From assembly GCF_024756255.1 (NCBI RefSeq), contig NZ_JANUHB010000003.1, positions 434,001-498,000 of the forward strand: a stretch of 64,000 bases of DNA, in the 5' to 3' direction. The DNA comes from Massilia agilis. GTDB taxonomy: Bacteria > Pseudomonadota > Gammaproteobacteria > Burkholderiales > Burkholderiaceae_D. A program made the position numbers and the translations under genes. Below the pieces are notes generated by a model. It did no database searches. It was not told the DNA's origin and saw only the letters and a program-made list of their open reading frames with translations. This document shows, piece after piece, positions 51,597 through 60,489 of the stretch. The stretch's first letter is position 1; each line of letters starts with the position of its first letter.

Positions 51597-53519
51597 ATGA
51601 ATATTCACTTCCAACACAACGGCAAGCGCGCGGCGGTCCTCCTGCTGGCGCTGGTCCTGTCGGCATGCGGCGGCGGCGGCGGCAGCCCCGGCCTCACGGT
51701 CGGCACCGGCAACGGCGGCAGCGGCACCGGCAGCGGTGGCACGACAACCGCAGCGCCGACCGTTTCGGTCGCTTTCGTCAACAGCAGCGGCCAGGCCACC
51801 AACTCCTTGTCCGGCGCCAACCAGCTGACCGTCAATGCCACGGTGCGCGACAAGACCGGAAAGGCGGTGCCCAACGCCATCGTCACTTTCGGCACGGACG
51901 CCAACCTGGCCGTGTTCTCGCCGGCGATGGGGACTGCGCTGACGGATGCGAATGGCGTTGCTACGATCACCATGCGCGCGGCGAGCCTCGCGGCCGGTGG
52001 CGCGGGCACGGTGAAGGCAACCAGCACGGTGGCCGGCACCACGGCGAGCGGGGAAGCCAACTATTCGGTCGGCAGCACGGCCCTGTCGTTCGGCGCCCTG
52101 ACCGCCAGCCCGACCAGCATCCAGGCCTATGGCTCGACCGTGCTGTCGGTCGATGTGCTCGCTGGCAGCAGCAAATACACCGACCAGCAGGTCAACGTCA
52201 GCTTCAGTTCCGCTTGCGTGACCGCGGGCAAGGCCACGCTGGCGTCGGTCGTCGCCACCAACAACGGCACCGCCCAGACCGTGTACCGCGACCAGGGCTG
52301 CGGCAACAACGACATGATCACCGTTTCCGCCGCAGGCGTGGTCAAGCCCGCAACCGTCCAGTTGTCGATCGCGCCGCCAGCCGCAGCGTCGGTGCAGTTC
52401 GTACTGGCGACCCCGACCGACCAGTCGATCGTCATCAAGGGACAGGGCGGCAGCGGGCGTACCGAGACCGCGGGCCTGAAATTCAAGGTGGTCGATATCT
52501 TCAACCACCCGCTCGCCGGCGCCGCCGTCGATTTCACCGCATCGACCGGCTCGGTCACCGTGAACAAGCTCAGCGACACGACCGACCAGAACGGCGAAGT
52601 GCTCACCACGGTCAACTCCGGCGCGGTCGCCACCAGTTTCCGCGTGAAGGCGGCCCTGCACAATAATCCCGCGGTCTATACCTGGTCCGATTCGATCGTG
52701 GTGACCAGCGGCCTGCCGGTCCAGCGCGCATTCTCGCTCAGCGCGGGAAAATACCAGGTCGACTCGACGATCGAAAGCAGCCCCACCGCGCCGGCGACCA
52801 ACCTGAACGTGATGATCGCTGACGCGTTCGGCAACCCGGTCCCGGACGGCACCCCGGTCGTGTTCCAGACCAACATCGGTTCGGTCGGCTCCTCGGCCAA
52901 GGGCGGATGCCTCACGACCAACGGCGGCTGTTCGGTGGATTTCCGCATGCAGGATCCGCGCGTGGCGACCCCCGGCTTGCCGGCCACCCCATGCAATGCG
53001 GCCACACCGGATAACCCCCGCGTTGGCGTGGCGACCGTCTGCGCCAGCACGACCGACGGCACCAACACCGTGTTCTCCAAGATCGAGCTGTTCACCTCGT
53101 CCAGCCAGGTCGGCAATGTCTATCTGGATGGCGGCACCACGCCGCTTTCCGGCACCACCGACCTGGGTGTTGTGGCTTCCGACAAATCGAAAGTGTTCAC
53201 GCTGCAGATCAATGACGTGAACAATAATCCGATGCCGACGGGAACGACCATCGCTGTCGTCAACGCCGTGAACGCAGCACCGGAAGCACCGCTCCCGGCC
53301 AAGGTGAGCAACATCACGCCTGCGGGCGTGACGTCGGCGGCTCCCATGGGCTCCTGGCACACGTTCACCATCGCCGGTAAGCAGGCGACCGGCTGCACCA
53401 AGGCGCAGGAGGCCACATTCAGCGTGGCGGTGACCACGCCGACTGTCACCGTGGGCACGGTCACCTTGGGCGGCCAGACGAGCTACATTCCGTTTAAACT
53501 AACGTTTAGCTGCCCGTAA
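51597..53519 (+). CDS. Ig-like domain surface lipoprotein
   Basis: A 640-residue exported protein with lipobox LVLSAC (Cys24), a Gly-rich linker (to about 58), and repeated beta-sandwich modules resembling bacterial Ig-like group 1 (invasin/intimin) domains, recognised by AVPNAIVTFGTD, LTDANGVATITMRA, and later HPLAGAAVDFTAS and NPVPDGTPVVFQT. Some modules hold cysteine pairs. It lies 41 bases after pilQ on the same strand and before aroKB, with its own terminator, so it may be cotranscribed with the pilus genes. Role unknown; adhesion or a pilus accessory role is inference from position. Confidence 0.8.
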   Translation: MNIHFQHNGKRAAVLLLALVLSACGGGGGSPGLTVGTGNGGSGTGSGGTTTAAPTVSVAFVNSSGQATNSLSGANQLTVNATVRDKTGKAVPNAIVTFGTDANLAVFSPAMGTALTDANGVATITMRAASLAAGGAGTVKATSTVAGTTASGEANYSVGSTALSFGALTASPTSIQAYGSTVLSVDVLAGSSKYTDQQVNVSFSSACVTAGKATLASVVATNNGTAQTVYRDQGCGNNDMITVSAAGVVKPATVQLSIAPPAAASVQFVLATPTDQSIVIKGQGGSGRTETAGLKFKVVDIFNHPLAGAAVDFTASTGSVTVNKLSDTTDQNGEVLTTVNSGAVATSFRVKAALHNNPAVYTWSDSIVVTSGLPVQRAFSLSAGKYQVDSTIESSPTAPATNLNVMIADAFGNPVPDGTPVVFQTNIGSVGSSAKGGCLTTNGGCSVDFRMQDPRVATPGLPATPCNAATPDNPRVGVATVCASTTDGTNTVFSKIELFTSSSQVGNVYLDGGTTPLSGTTDLGVVASDKSKVFTLQINDVNNNPMPTGTTIAVVNAVNAAPEAPLPAKVSNITPAGVTSAAPMGSWHTFTIAGKQATGCTKAQEATFSVAVTTPTVTVGTVTLGGQTSYIPFKLTFSCP

Positions 53520-53543
53520 AGGGTTTTGACGAACGTACAAGGG

Positions 53544-53570
53544 CGGCCAGTGATCGTACTGGCCGTTTTT
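53544..53570 (+). terminator. Terminator after the Ig-like lipoprotein gene
   Basis: CGGCCAGT (53544-53551) pairs with ACTGGCCG (53558-53565), followed by five T (53566-53570). It lies only 26 bases before the aroKB start, so the aroKB promoter may lie within the preceding gene. Confidence 0.85.
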
Positions 53571-53595
53571 CATTTTCAAACGTATCGCGTAACAA

Positions 53596-55236
53596 GTGCC
53601 GGACGCTAAGAACGACAATATTTTCCTGGTTGGCCTGATGGGGGCCGGCAAGACCACCATCGGGCGGCTGCTCGCGCGCAAGCTCGGCAAGCGCTTCGTC
53701 GATTCGGACCACGAGATCGAGGCGCGCACCGGGGCGTCGATCCCGTGGATCTTCGAGATCGAGGGCGAGGCCAGCTTCCGGCGGCGCGAGGCCGACATGA
53801 TCCGCGAGCTCACCGGGCAGCACGGCATCGTGCTGGCCACCGGCGGCGGCGCGGTGCTGGACCCGGCCAACCGCAGGCTGCTGGCCGAGCGCGGCACCGT
53901 GATCTACCTGCGCGCCGGGATCAACAGCATCCTGCAGCGCACCGCCCACGACCGCAACCGGCCGCTGCTGCAGACGTCCGACCCGCGCAAGAAGCTCGAA
54001 GAACTGCTGGCCCAGCGCGAACCGCTGTACCGCGAAGTGGCCGACCTGGTGATCGACACCGGACGGCCTAACGTACAATCGATGGTTGGCACCATCCTCG
54101 AACAGATGGCCGCATGCGTGAAGGAGCGGCCAGGAACAGCAATGAACCAGACAAAACGCATCAACCTCGACGTGGCTCTCGGCAGCCGCAGCTATCCCAT
54201 CGTGATCGGCAGCGCCGTGCTGGACGACGCCGCCCTCGTCGCGCGCCATCTCGGCAGCGGCAAGGCCGCCATCGTCACCAACGCCACCATCGCCCCCCTG
54301 TACCTGGAGCGCGTGGCCGCGCCGATCAGGGCCGCCGGGCACGAGGTGGTCGAGATCGTGCTGCCGGACGGCGAACAGTACAAGACCTGGGACTCGCTCA
54401 ACCTGATCTTCGACGCGCTGCTGGCCAACAAGTGCGACCGCAAGACCACGCTGGTGGCGCTGGGCGGCGGCGTGATCGGCGACATGACCGGCTTTGCCGC
54501 CGCCACCTACATGCGCGGCGTCCCGTTCGTGCAGGTGCCGACCACGCTGCTGGCGCAGGTCGATTCCTCGGTGGGCGGCAAGACCGGCATCAACCACCCG
54601 CTGGGCAAGAACATGATCGGCGCGTTCTACCAGCCGCGCGCCGTGCTGGCCGATATCGGCACGCTGGACACGCTGCCGTCGCGCGAGCTGTCGGCGGGGC
54701 TGGCGGAGGTGATCAAGCATGGCGCGATCCTCGACGCCGGCTTCTTCGACTGGATCGAGCAGAACATCGGCAAGCTGGTCGCGCGCGACCCGGATGCGCT
54801 CGCCCACGCGATCGCGCGCTCGTGCGAGATCAAGGCCGAGGTGGTGCGCAAGGACGAGCGCGAAAGCGGCCTGCGCGCCGTGCTCAATTTCGGCCACACG
54901 TTCGGCCACGCGATCGAGGCTGGCCTTGGCTATGGCAACTGGCTGCACGGCGAGGCGGTGGGCTGCGGCATGGTGATGGCCGCCGATTTGTCGCAGCGCC
55001 TTGGCTACATCGACAGCGCCGCAGTGGAGCGCGTACGCGCGCTGGTCAAGGCCGCCGGGCTGCCGGTGGTCGCGCCCGACCTGGGCGCCGAGCGCTGGAT
55101 CGAGCTCATGGAAGTGGACAAGAAAAACGAGGGCGGCCAGATCAAGTTCATCCTGCTCAAGCCGCTCGGCAGCCCGTGCGTGACCAGCGTGGCGCGCGAG
55201 ACGCTGCTCGAGACGCTGGCCGCCTGCACCGCATGA
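53596..55236 (+). CDS. aroKB: Fused shikimate kinase / 3-dehydroquinate synthase
   Basis: One uninterrupted frame of 546 residues encodes both enzymes of the shikimate pathway. Residues 1 to about 175 are AroK (Walker [22 protein letters not shown]), which phosphorylates shikimate. Residues 183-546 are AroB ([33 protein letters not shown]), which cyclises DAHP to 3-dehydroquinate with NAD. The GTG start at 53596 follows an in-frame stop at 53590. In most relatives the two are separate adjacent genes. An ATG at 54142 with its own AGGA could also start free AroB. dgt overlaps the stop (ATGA). Confidence 0.88.
   Translation: MPDAKNDNIFLVGLMGAGKTTIGRLLARKLGKRFVDSDHEIEARTGASIPWIFEIEGEASFRRREADMIRELTGQHGIVLATGGGAVLDPANRRLLAERGTVIYLRAGINSILQRTAHDRNRPLLQTSDPRKKLEELLAQREPLYREVADLVIDTGRPNVQSMVGTILEQMAACVKERPGTAMNQTKRINLDVALGSRSYPIVIGSAVLDDAALVARHLGSGKAAIVTNATIAPLYLERVAAPIRAAGHEVVEIVLPDGEQYKTWDSLNLIFDALLANKCDRKTTLVALGGGVIGDMTGFAAATYMRGVPFVQVPTTLLAQVDSSVGGKTGINHPLGKNMIGAFYQPRAVLADIGTLDTLPSRELSAGLAEVIKHGAILDAGFFDWIEQNIGKLVARDPDALAHAIARSCEIKAEVVRKDERESGLRAVLNFGHTFGHAIEAGLGYGNWLHGEAVGCGMVMAADLSQRLGYIDSAAVERVRALVKAAGLPVVAPDLGAERWIELMEVDKKNEGGQIKFILLKPLGSPCVTSVARETLLETLAACTA
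54132..54144 (+). promoter_or_regulatory. aroB: Internal ribosome-binding site and start for AroB
   Basis: AGGA (54132-54135) lies six bases before an in-frame ATG (54142-54144) where typical AroB proteins begin ([14 protein letters not shown]). It would give a 364-residue AroB, normal family length. Confidence 0.6.
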
Positions 55237-56372
55237 TCGACTTCGACGCCCACCTTGCGCCATACGCGGCGCATTCGTCCAGGTCGCGCGGGCGCCGTTA
55301 CCAGGAGAGCGCGCCCGGCTCGCGCAGCGAATACCAGCGCGACCGCGACCGCATCATCCACTCGACCGCGTTCCGCCGGCTGGAATACAAGACGCAGGTG
55401 TTCCTCAACCACGAGGGTGACCTGTTCCGTACGCGCCTGACGCACTCGATCGAGGTGGCGCAGATCGGGCGCACGCTGGCGCGCAGCCTGCGCCTGAACG
55501 AAGACCTGGTGGAGGCGACCGCGCTCGCGCACGACCTGGGGCACACGCCGTTCGGCCACGTGGGCCAGGACGTGCTCAACGAGTGCATGAAGGACTACGG
55601 CGGTTTCGAGCACAACCTGCAGAGCCTGCGCGTGGTGGACGAGCTGGAAGAGCACTACGGCGCCTTCGACGGGCTGAACCTGACGTTCGAGACGCGCGAG
55701 GGCATCCTCAAGCACTGCTCGCTCACCAATGCCAGGGTGCTGGGCGAGCTGGGACAGCGCTTCATCGACCGTGCGCAGCCGAGCCTGGAGGCGCAGCTGA
55801 CCAACCTGGCCGACGAGATCGCGTACAACAACCACGATATCGACGACGGCCTGCGTTCGGGCCTGCTGACGATGGCGCAAATGGAGGACGTGGCGTTCTT
55901 CGCGCGCCACCGGCACGAGGTGCGCGCGCAGTATCCGGGGCTGCAGGGACGGCGCGAACTGTACGAGACGATCCGCCTGATGATCACGACCATGACGGCC
56001 GACCTGGTGGAGACATCGGCACGGCTGATCGCGGACGCGGCGCCTGCCGACATTGACGCCGTGCGCAAGGCGCCGCCCTTGATCCGCTTTTCGGACAAGC
56101 TGCGCGCTGAGACGACCGAGCTCAAGAAATTCCTGTACGCGAACCTGTACCGCCACTTCCAGGTGAACCGCACGCGCGTGAAGGCAAGTCGCATCGTGCG
56201 CGAGCTGTTCGGCGCATTCATGGCCGATCCGGTGCTGCTGCCGCCGGACTACCAGGCGCCAGCGGGCGACACGCTCAGGCAGGCGCGCAAGATCGCCGAC
56301 TACATCGCCGGCATGACCGACCGCTATGCGATCCGCGAGCACAAGCGGATCTATTCGATGGACGAGCTGTAG
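55233..56372 (+). CDS. dgt: Deoxyguanosinetriphosphate triphosphohydrolase-like protein
   Basis: Dgt-type HD-domain enzymes cleave dNTPs to nucleoside and triphosphate. The product is 379 residues from the ATG at 55233. The HD-metal motifs are present: His in [10 protein letters not shown], the HD pair in [12 protein letters not shown] and a later Asp in [13 protein letters not shown]. This is the shorter type 2 form. The start overlaps the aroB end; its TAG stop is part of the palindromic repeat at 56370. Confidence 0.92.
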   Translation: MIDFDAHLAPYAAHSSRSRGRRYQESAPGSRSEYQRDRDRIIHSTAFRRLEYKTQVFLNHEGDLFRTRLTHSIEVAQIGRTLARSLRLNEDLVEATALAHDLGHTPFGHVGQDVLNECMKDYGGFEHNLQSLRVVDELEEHYGAFDGLNLTFETREGILKHCSLTNARVLGELGQRFIDRAQPSLEAQLTNLADEIAYNNHDIDDGLRSGLLTMAQMEDVAFFARHRHEVRAQYPGLQGRRELYETIRLMITTMTADLVETSARLIADAAPADIDAVRKAPPLIRFSDKLRAETTELKKFLYANLYRHFQVNRTRVKASRIVRELFGAFMADPVLLPPDYQAPAGDTLRQARKIADYIAGMTDRYAIREHKRIYSMDEL

Positions 56373-56434
56373 GGTGGGCACTTGTGCCCACGCGGTACCG
56401 TGTCTGGCAGCGTGGGCACGAGTGCCCACCCTAC
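56370..56434. repeat. Family 2 palindromic intergenic repeat, copy 3 (overlaps the dgt stop)
   Basis: Arms TAGGGTGGGCACTTGTGCCC and GTGGGCACGAGTGCCCACCCTAC, 65 bases. The first TAG is the dgt stop codon, and the unit ends one base before the mutY stop, so it fills the whole gap between the convergent genes. Confidence 0.85.
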
Positions 56435-56435
56435 G

Positions 56436-57539
56436 TTAAAACAGCTTCGGTGCGGCCAGTTCGGCCAGCAGCTTTTTCACCGGCGCCGGTAGCGGCGCGT
56501 TTTCAATCTCCGACAGCTTCCACCACTGATAACCATCCGGCAGGCCAGCACGCGCCGACAGCGCGATGCGGTAGGGGATGATATGCAGCTTGTAGTGGGT
56601 GAACACATGCACCAGCGGCAGCAGTGCTTCCGTTTCCTCGACGTCGCCGAACGCTTTCGCTGCTGCCGCGACGGCGTCCGGTTGCGGCGCCGCTTCGTCA
56701 ATCGGCAGGTGCCCATCCACCTCGGGCAGCGAACACAGGCCGCCCCAGATGCCGCTGGCCGGCCGCTGTTGCAGCACGACCTGCCCGCCGTCGATCACGG
56801 CCAGCATGACTGCGCGCTTTTCCGGTGTCGCCTTCTTCGGTTTGCGCACCGGGAGTTCGGCCGTGCGCCCGGTGGCAAAGGCTACGCAGCGCTCGCGCAA
56901 GGGGCAGCGCTCGCAGGCGGGACTCGCGCGCGTGCACAGCGTGGCGCCCAGGTCCATCAGCCCCTGCGTGTACGACTCGATGCCTTCGCCTTCCGGCAGC
57001 AGTGCCTGCGCACGCCGCCACAGCGCGTCTTCGGTGCGCTTTTCGCCCGGATAGCTGTCGATGCCGAACACGCGCGCAAAGACACGCTTGACGTTCCCGT
57101 CCAAAATGGCGGCACGCACGCCGCCGGAAAACGCCGCGATCGCCGCCGCGGTGGAGCGGCCGATGCCCGGCAGTTCAGCCAGTAGCAGAGGGTCGGGCGG
57201 GAATGCGCCGCCGTACTGGTCCACCACGCGCCGGGCGCAGGCGTGCAGGTTGCGCGCCCGGGTGTAGTAACCGAGCCCGCTCCAGTGCGCCATCACGTCC
57301 TCGATCGGCGCGGCCGCGAGCGCGTGCACGGTGGGGAAGCGTTCGAGGAAGCGCGCGTAGTAGCCGAGCACCGCCGCAACCTGGGTCTGCTGCAGCATGA
57401 TCTCGGACAGCCACACGCGGTAGGCGTCGCGCGTGTTCTGCCACGGCAGGGCGTGGCGGCCGTGCGCGCGCTGCCACGCGATCACGGCACTGGAAAAGGA
57501 CGGATCGGCAAGCTCGTCGAATTCGGTCAAGCGCTTCAC
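56436..57539 (-). CDS. mutY: Adenine DNA glycosylase MutY
   Basis: MutY removes adenine mispaired with 8-oxoguanine. The product is 367 residues. Catalytic residues are Glu46 (SEIMLQQTQ) and Asp147 (ILDGNVKRV); the helix-hairpin-helix is LPGIGRSTA. The iron-sulfur cluster ligands follow the family pattern at Cys202, 209, 212 and 218. A C-terminal NUDIX-like domain recognises the oxidised guanine. Its ATG overlaps the stop of the dynamin-like gene. Confidence 0.96.
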   Translation of the reverse strand: MKRLTEFDELADPSFSSAVIAWQRAHGRHALPWQNTRDAYRVWLSEIMLQQTQVAAVLGYYARFLERFPTVHALAAAPIEDVMAHWSGLGYYTRARNLHACARRVVDQYGGAFPPDPLLLAELPGIGRSTAAAIAAFSGGVRAAILDGNVKRVFARVFGIDSYPGEKRTEDALWRRAQALLPEGEGIESYTQGLMDLGATLCTRASPACERCPLRERCVAFATGRTAELPVRKPKKATPEKRAVMLAVIDGGQVVLQQRPASGIWGGLCSLPEVDGHLPIDEAAPQPDAVAAAAKAFGDVEETEALLPLVHVFTHYKLHIIPYRIALSARAGLPDGYQWWKLSEIENAPLPAPVKKLLAELAAPKLF

Positions 57540-59449
57540 GCCGCAGGCTCGGCCGACAGTTCGGCGGTCACGCCCTGCGCCAGCGCGACCAGGCGCGCGG
57601 CCAGCTGGTCGAGCTCTTCGCGCAGCGCTTCGAATGCGCGGATCTTCTGCTCCAGCGTGTCGGTGGCGTCGTGGATGCGCTGGATCGACGCCTGGCGGTG
57701 CTTGAGCTGCTCCTTGTGCTGGCGGATCTGCGCTTCCACCGGCGCCATGATCACTTTCAGCCAGGCGTCGGCGTCGGCGTTCGCGGCGCGGAAGGTGCGC
57801 CGCACGCGCGAGGCGATCGAGTCGAAGAAGCGCTGCAGCAGGGTGCCGCGGCTGGTGATGAGCAGGGTGGCGGTGCCGAACTGCTTGAGGTAGATGCCTT
57901 CGATGCGGTCGATCTCGGCCTGGTAGCGGTCGAGCGACAAGCCGATCGGCGGCGCCAGCGACAGGCCGTGTTCGTCCGCGAAGCGCTTGTACATCGTCTC
58001 GATCATCGCGGCGATCTCGGCGATCTTGGCGTTGGACGCGTACAGGTTGCCGCGCGCCTCTTCGAAGAATGCGCGCACCGGGGCGCGCGTGCCGGTGGCA
58101 AAGCGCGCGCTTTCCATCGCCGCGCGCACGGTGTCGATCTGGCGCTGCACCACCTCCATGCCCAGCGTGGTCTGCAGCTCGGCCGACAGGGTCGAGAACA
58201 CGGCGCGCGTGCCCTGCAGCTTTTGCACGCTGGCGTCGAACTCCTTCTTTTCCTGTTCGATGCGCGCCATCATGTGGCCGATCACGCCCTGGTTCTTGCC
58301 GCGCAGGCTCACCAGCTCGTCGAGCTGCTCGACGATGCGGTGGCGGCGGGTGGCAATCGCGGCGTGGCGCGCTTGCCCGAGCGTGTCCAGCTCGGCGCCG
58401 AGCTGGCTGCGGATGATGCCGGTGCGCTGCGGGATCAGTTCGCCGTACAGCGCCGCCTCCAGTGCCGGCATGCGGCTCTTCGCGAGCAGCGCCTGGTTGC
58501 CGGTGACGCGCGCGACCAGCGCCTTCTTGGCCGAGACCGGGAACACCTTGCTCTCTTCCAGCCCGAGGTCGCGCGCCACGCTGGCCTGCTGGCGCGCGAC
58601 GTCGGCGTCGTTGGCGGCGTCGCTCTTGAGCTCATCCCACATCGTGTCGATCTTGTTGAGCACGACCAGGCGTCCGCTGCCGGCGCCGATGTGGTTGCGC
58701 CAGACGTCGATGTCGCTCTTGGTCACGCCGGTCTCGGCGCCCAGCACGAACAGCACCGCGTGCGCGTTCGGGATCAGGTTCAGCGTCAGTTCGGGCTCGG
58801 TGCCGATCGCGTTCAGGCCCGGCGTGTCGAGGATCACGATGCCCTGCTTGAGCAGCGGGTGCGGGAAGTTGATGATCGCGTGGCGCCACAGCGGGATCTC
58901 GATCATCCCGTTTTCGACCGGGGCGCAGGCCAGGTCGGGGTCGTCGGGATCGTACAGGCCGTATGCCTGCGCCTGTTCCACCGGCACCTGGCGCGTCTTG
59001 CTGACCTGGCTGAAGGTCTCGAGCATTTTCTCGGGCGAAGACAGGTCGAGCGGGAACACGGTCCACGCGCCCTGGTCGTCGCGGAAGTCGCTGGTGGACA
59101 GGTGCTGGGCGCGCGTTTCGATCGGCAGCAGGCGGATGCAGGGCGCATAGCTGGCGTCGTACAGCAGCTCGGTCGGGCACATGGTGGTGCGGCCGGCGGA
59201 GGAGGGCAGGATGCGCTGGCCGTAGTCGGAAAAGAAGATCGCGTTGATCAGCTCCGATTTACCGCGCGAGAATTCGGCGACGAAGGCGATCGACAGCCGG
59301 TCGTCGGCCAGCCGCGCGAGCGCGCGCGCGAACTGCTGTTCGCTCGCCGGGTCGAGCAGGTCGGCCTGCCGCAAGCCGTCGCGGTACGCTGCGAGTGCTG
59401 CGGCGACGCGGGTGCGCCAGGCGCCATACTGTTGAAAATCGTGATCCAT
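57536..59449 (-). CDS. Dynamin-like GTPase
   Basis: A 637-residue protein with a dynamin-type GTPase domain: G1 AEFSRGKSE (Lys64, Ser65), G2 threonines in AGRTTMCP, G3 DTPGLNAIG (208-216) and G4 NKID (265-268). The rest, about residues 340-637, is predicted helical with coiled-coil stretches, and a hydrophobic TATLLITSRGTLL segment could be a membrane-contact paddle. Bacterial dynamin-like proteins remodel or protect membranes, but the role of this one is unknown. It overlaps mutY by four bases and follows mutM on the same strand. Confidence 0.85.
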   Translation of the reverse strand: MDHDFQQYGAWRTRVAAALAAYRDGLRQADLLDPASEQQFARALARLADDRLSIAFVAEFSRGKSELINAIFFSDYGQRILPSSAGRTTMCPTELLYDASYAPCIRLLPIETRAQHLSTSDFRDDQGAWTVFPLDLSSPEKMLETFSQVSKTRQVPVEQAQAYGLYDPDDPDLACAPVENGMIEIPLWRHAIINFPHPLLKQGIVILDTPGLNAIGTEPELTLNLIPNAHAVLFVLGAETGVTKSDIDVWRNHIGAGSGRLVVLNKIDTMWDELKSDAANDADVARQQASVARDLGLEESKVFPVSAKKALVARVTGNQALLAKSRMPALEAALYGELIPQRTGIIRSQLGAELDTLGQARHAAIATRRHRIVEQLDELVSLRGKNQGVIGHMMARIEQEKKEFDASVQKLQGTRAVFSTLSAELQTTLGMEVVQRQIDTVRAAMESARFATGTRAPVRAFFEEARGNLYASNAKIAEIAAMIETMYKRFADEHGLSLAPPIGLSLDRYQAEIDRIEGIYLKQFGTATLLITSRGTLLQRFFDSIASRVRRTFRAANADADAWLKVIMAPVEAQIRQHKEQLKHRQASIQRIHDATDTLEQKIRAFEALREELDQLAARLVALAQGVTAELSAEPAA

Positions 59450-59466
59450 GTTTACCTGTGGGTTGC

Positions 59467-59541
59467 GTAGGGTGGGCTCTCGAGCCCACGCTGGTCCTCA
59501 CGCTGCGCGTGCTCACGCGTGGGCTCAAGAGCCCACCCTAC
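59467..59541. repeat. Family 2 palindromic intergenic repeat, copy 4
   Basis: Arms GTAGGGTGGGCTCTCGAGCC and GTGGGCTCAAGAGCCCACCCTAC, 75 bases, between mutM and the dynamin-like gene, which are in tandem on the minus strand. Confidence 0.85.
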
Positions 59542-59558
59542 CTTCTACATTCTGTTCG

Positions 59559-60392
59559 TCACCGCTGGCAGTTCACGCAATAAAACGTGGAGCGCTGGCC
59601 CTGTTTGATCTGGCGAACCGGAGCGCCACAGTTGCGGCAAGGCACTCCTGCACGATCATAGACGAAATATGTCTGCTGGAAATAGCCCGACTGCCCGTTC
59701 ACTGCAAGAAAATCACGCAAAGTGCTGCCTCCTTGCACAATCGCGGCCGCCAGGATCTCGCGGATCGCCGTTGCCAGCTTGTCATAGCGGGCGCGGCTGA
59801 CGCGCGCGGCCGGGGTTTTGGGGTTGATCCCGGCCCGGAACAGGCTCTCGCAGGCGTAGATGTTGCCCACGCCGACCACGATGTCGCCGGCCAGCAGCAC
59901 CTGCTTGATCGGCGCGCTGCGCCTGCGCGTTTCGCGGTGGAGCAGGGCGCCCGAGAAGGCCTCGCCGAGCGGCTCCACGCCGAGCCCGCGCAGCAGGATG
60001 TGCTGTTCCAGGTCGCCGTCGTCCAGGCCGTGCCACAGCACCGCGCCAAACCGGCGCGGGTCGTGCATGCGCAGCACTTGCTGGCCGCCGGGCCCCGCCA
60101 CCACGAGGTCGAAATGGTCGTGCTTCTTCGGCTCGGTGCCGGGCGGCAGCACGCGCAGGTGGCCGGACATGCCCAGGTGGATGATCAGCGTGCCATGCTC
60201 GAAATGGATCAGCAGGTACTTGCCGCGCCGGCCGGTGCGCAGGATGCGGCGCCCGGCCAGCAGTTCGCCCAGCCGTGCGGGAAACGGCCAGCGCAGGCCG
60301 TCGCGGCGCAGCACGACGCCTTCCACCACCCGTCCTTCCAGGTGGGGCGCGACCCCGAGGCGAGTGACTTCGACTTCTGGAAGTTCAGGCAT
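59559..60392 (-). CDS. mutM: Formamidopyrimidine-DNA glycosylase MutM (Fpg)
   Basis: MutM excises 8-oxoguanine and related lesions and cuts the abasic site. The product is 277 residues with the catalytic N-terminus MPELPEVE (Pro2, Glu3), a conserved Lys in GRRGKYLL, the helix-two-turn-helix segment ([12 protein letters not shown]) and the C-terminal zinc finger CRNC...CVNC. It is divergent from the TPR lipoprotein gene. Confidence 0.97.
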   Translation of the reverse strand: MPELPEVEVTRLGVAPHLEGRVVEGVVLRRDGLRWPFPARLGELLAGRRILRTGRRGKYLLIHFEHGTLIIHLGMSGHLRVLPPGTEPKKHDHFDLVVAGPGGQQVLRMHDPRRFGAVLWHGLDDGDLEQHILLRGLGVEPLGEAFSGALLHRETRRRSAPIKQVLLAGDIVVGVGNIYACESLFRAGINPKTPAARVSRARYDKLATAIREILAAAIVQGGSTLRDFLAVNGQSGYFQQTYFVYDRAGVPCRNCGAPVRQIKQGQRSTFYCVNCQR

Positions 60393-60489
60393 GAGTATTG
60401 ATAATTTTGTAAATTCGTGTTGCAGTCGCGCACGCGCTCAAGAGCTTGGGCGTAGAATCGGTGCCATCTTCCGAGACCCTGGATTTGCC

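Noticed and set aside
54114-55232. Long in-frame extension of dgt upstream of 55233
   Set aside because: It overlaps the whole aroB part in another frame; family members start at MIDFDAHL.
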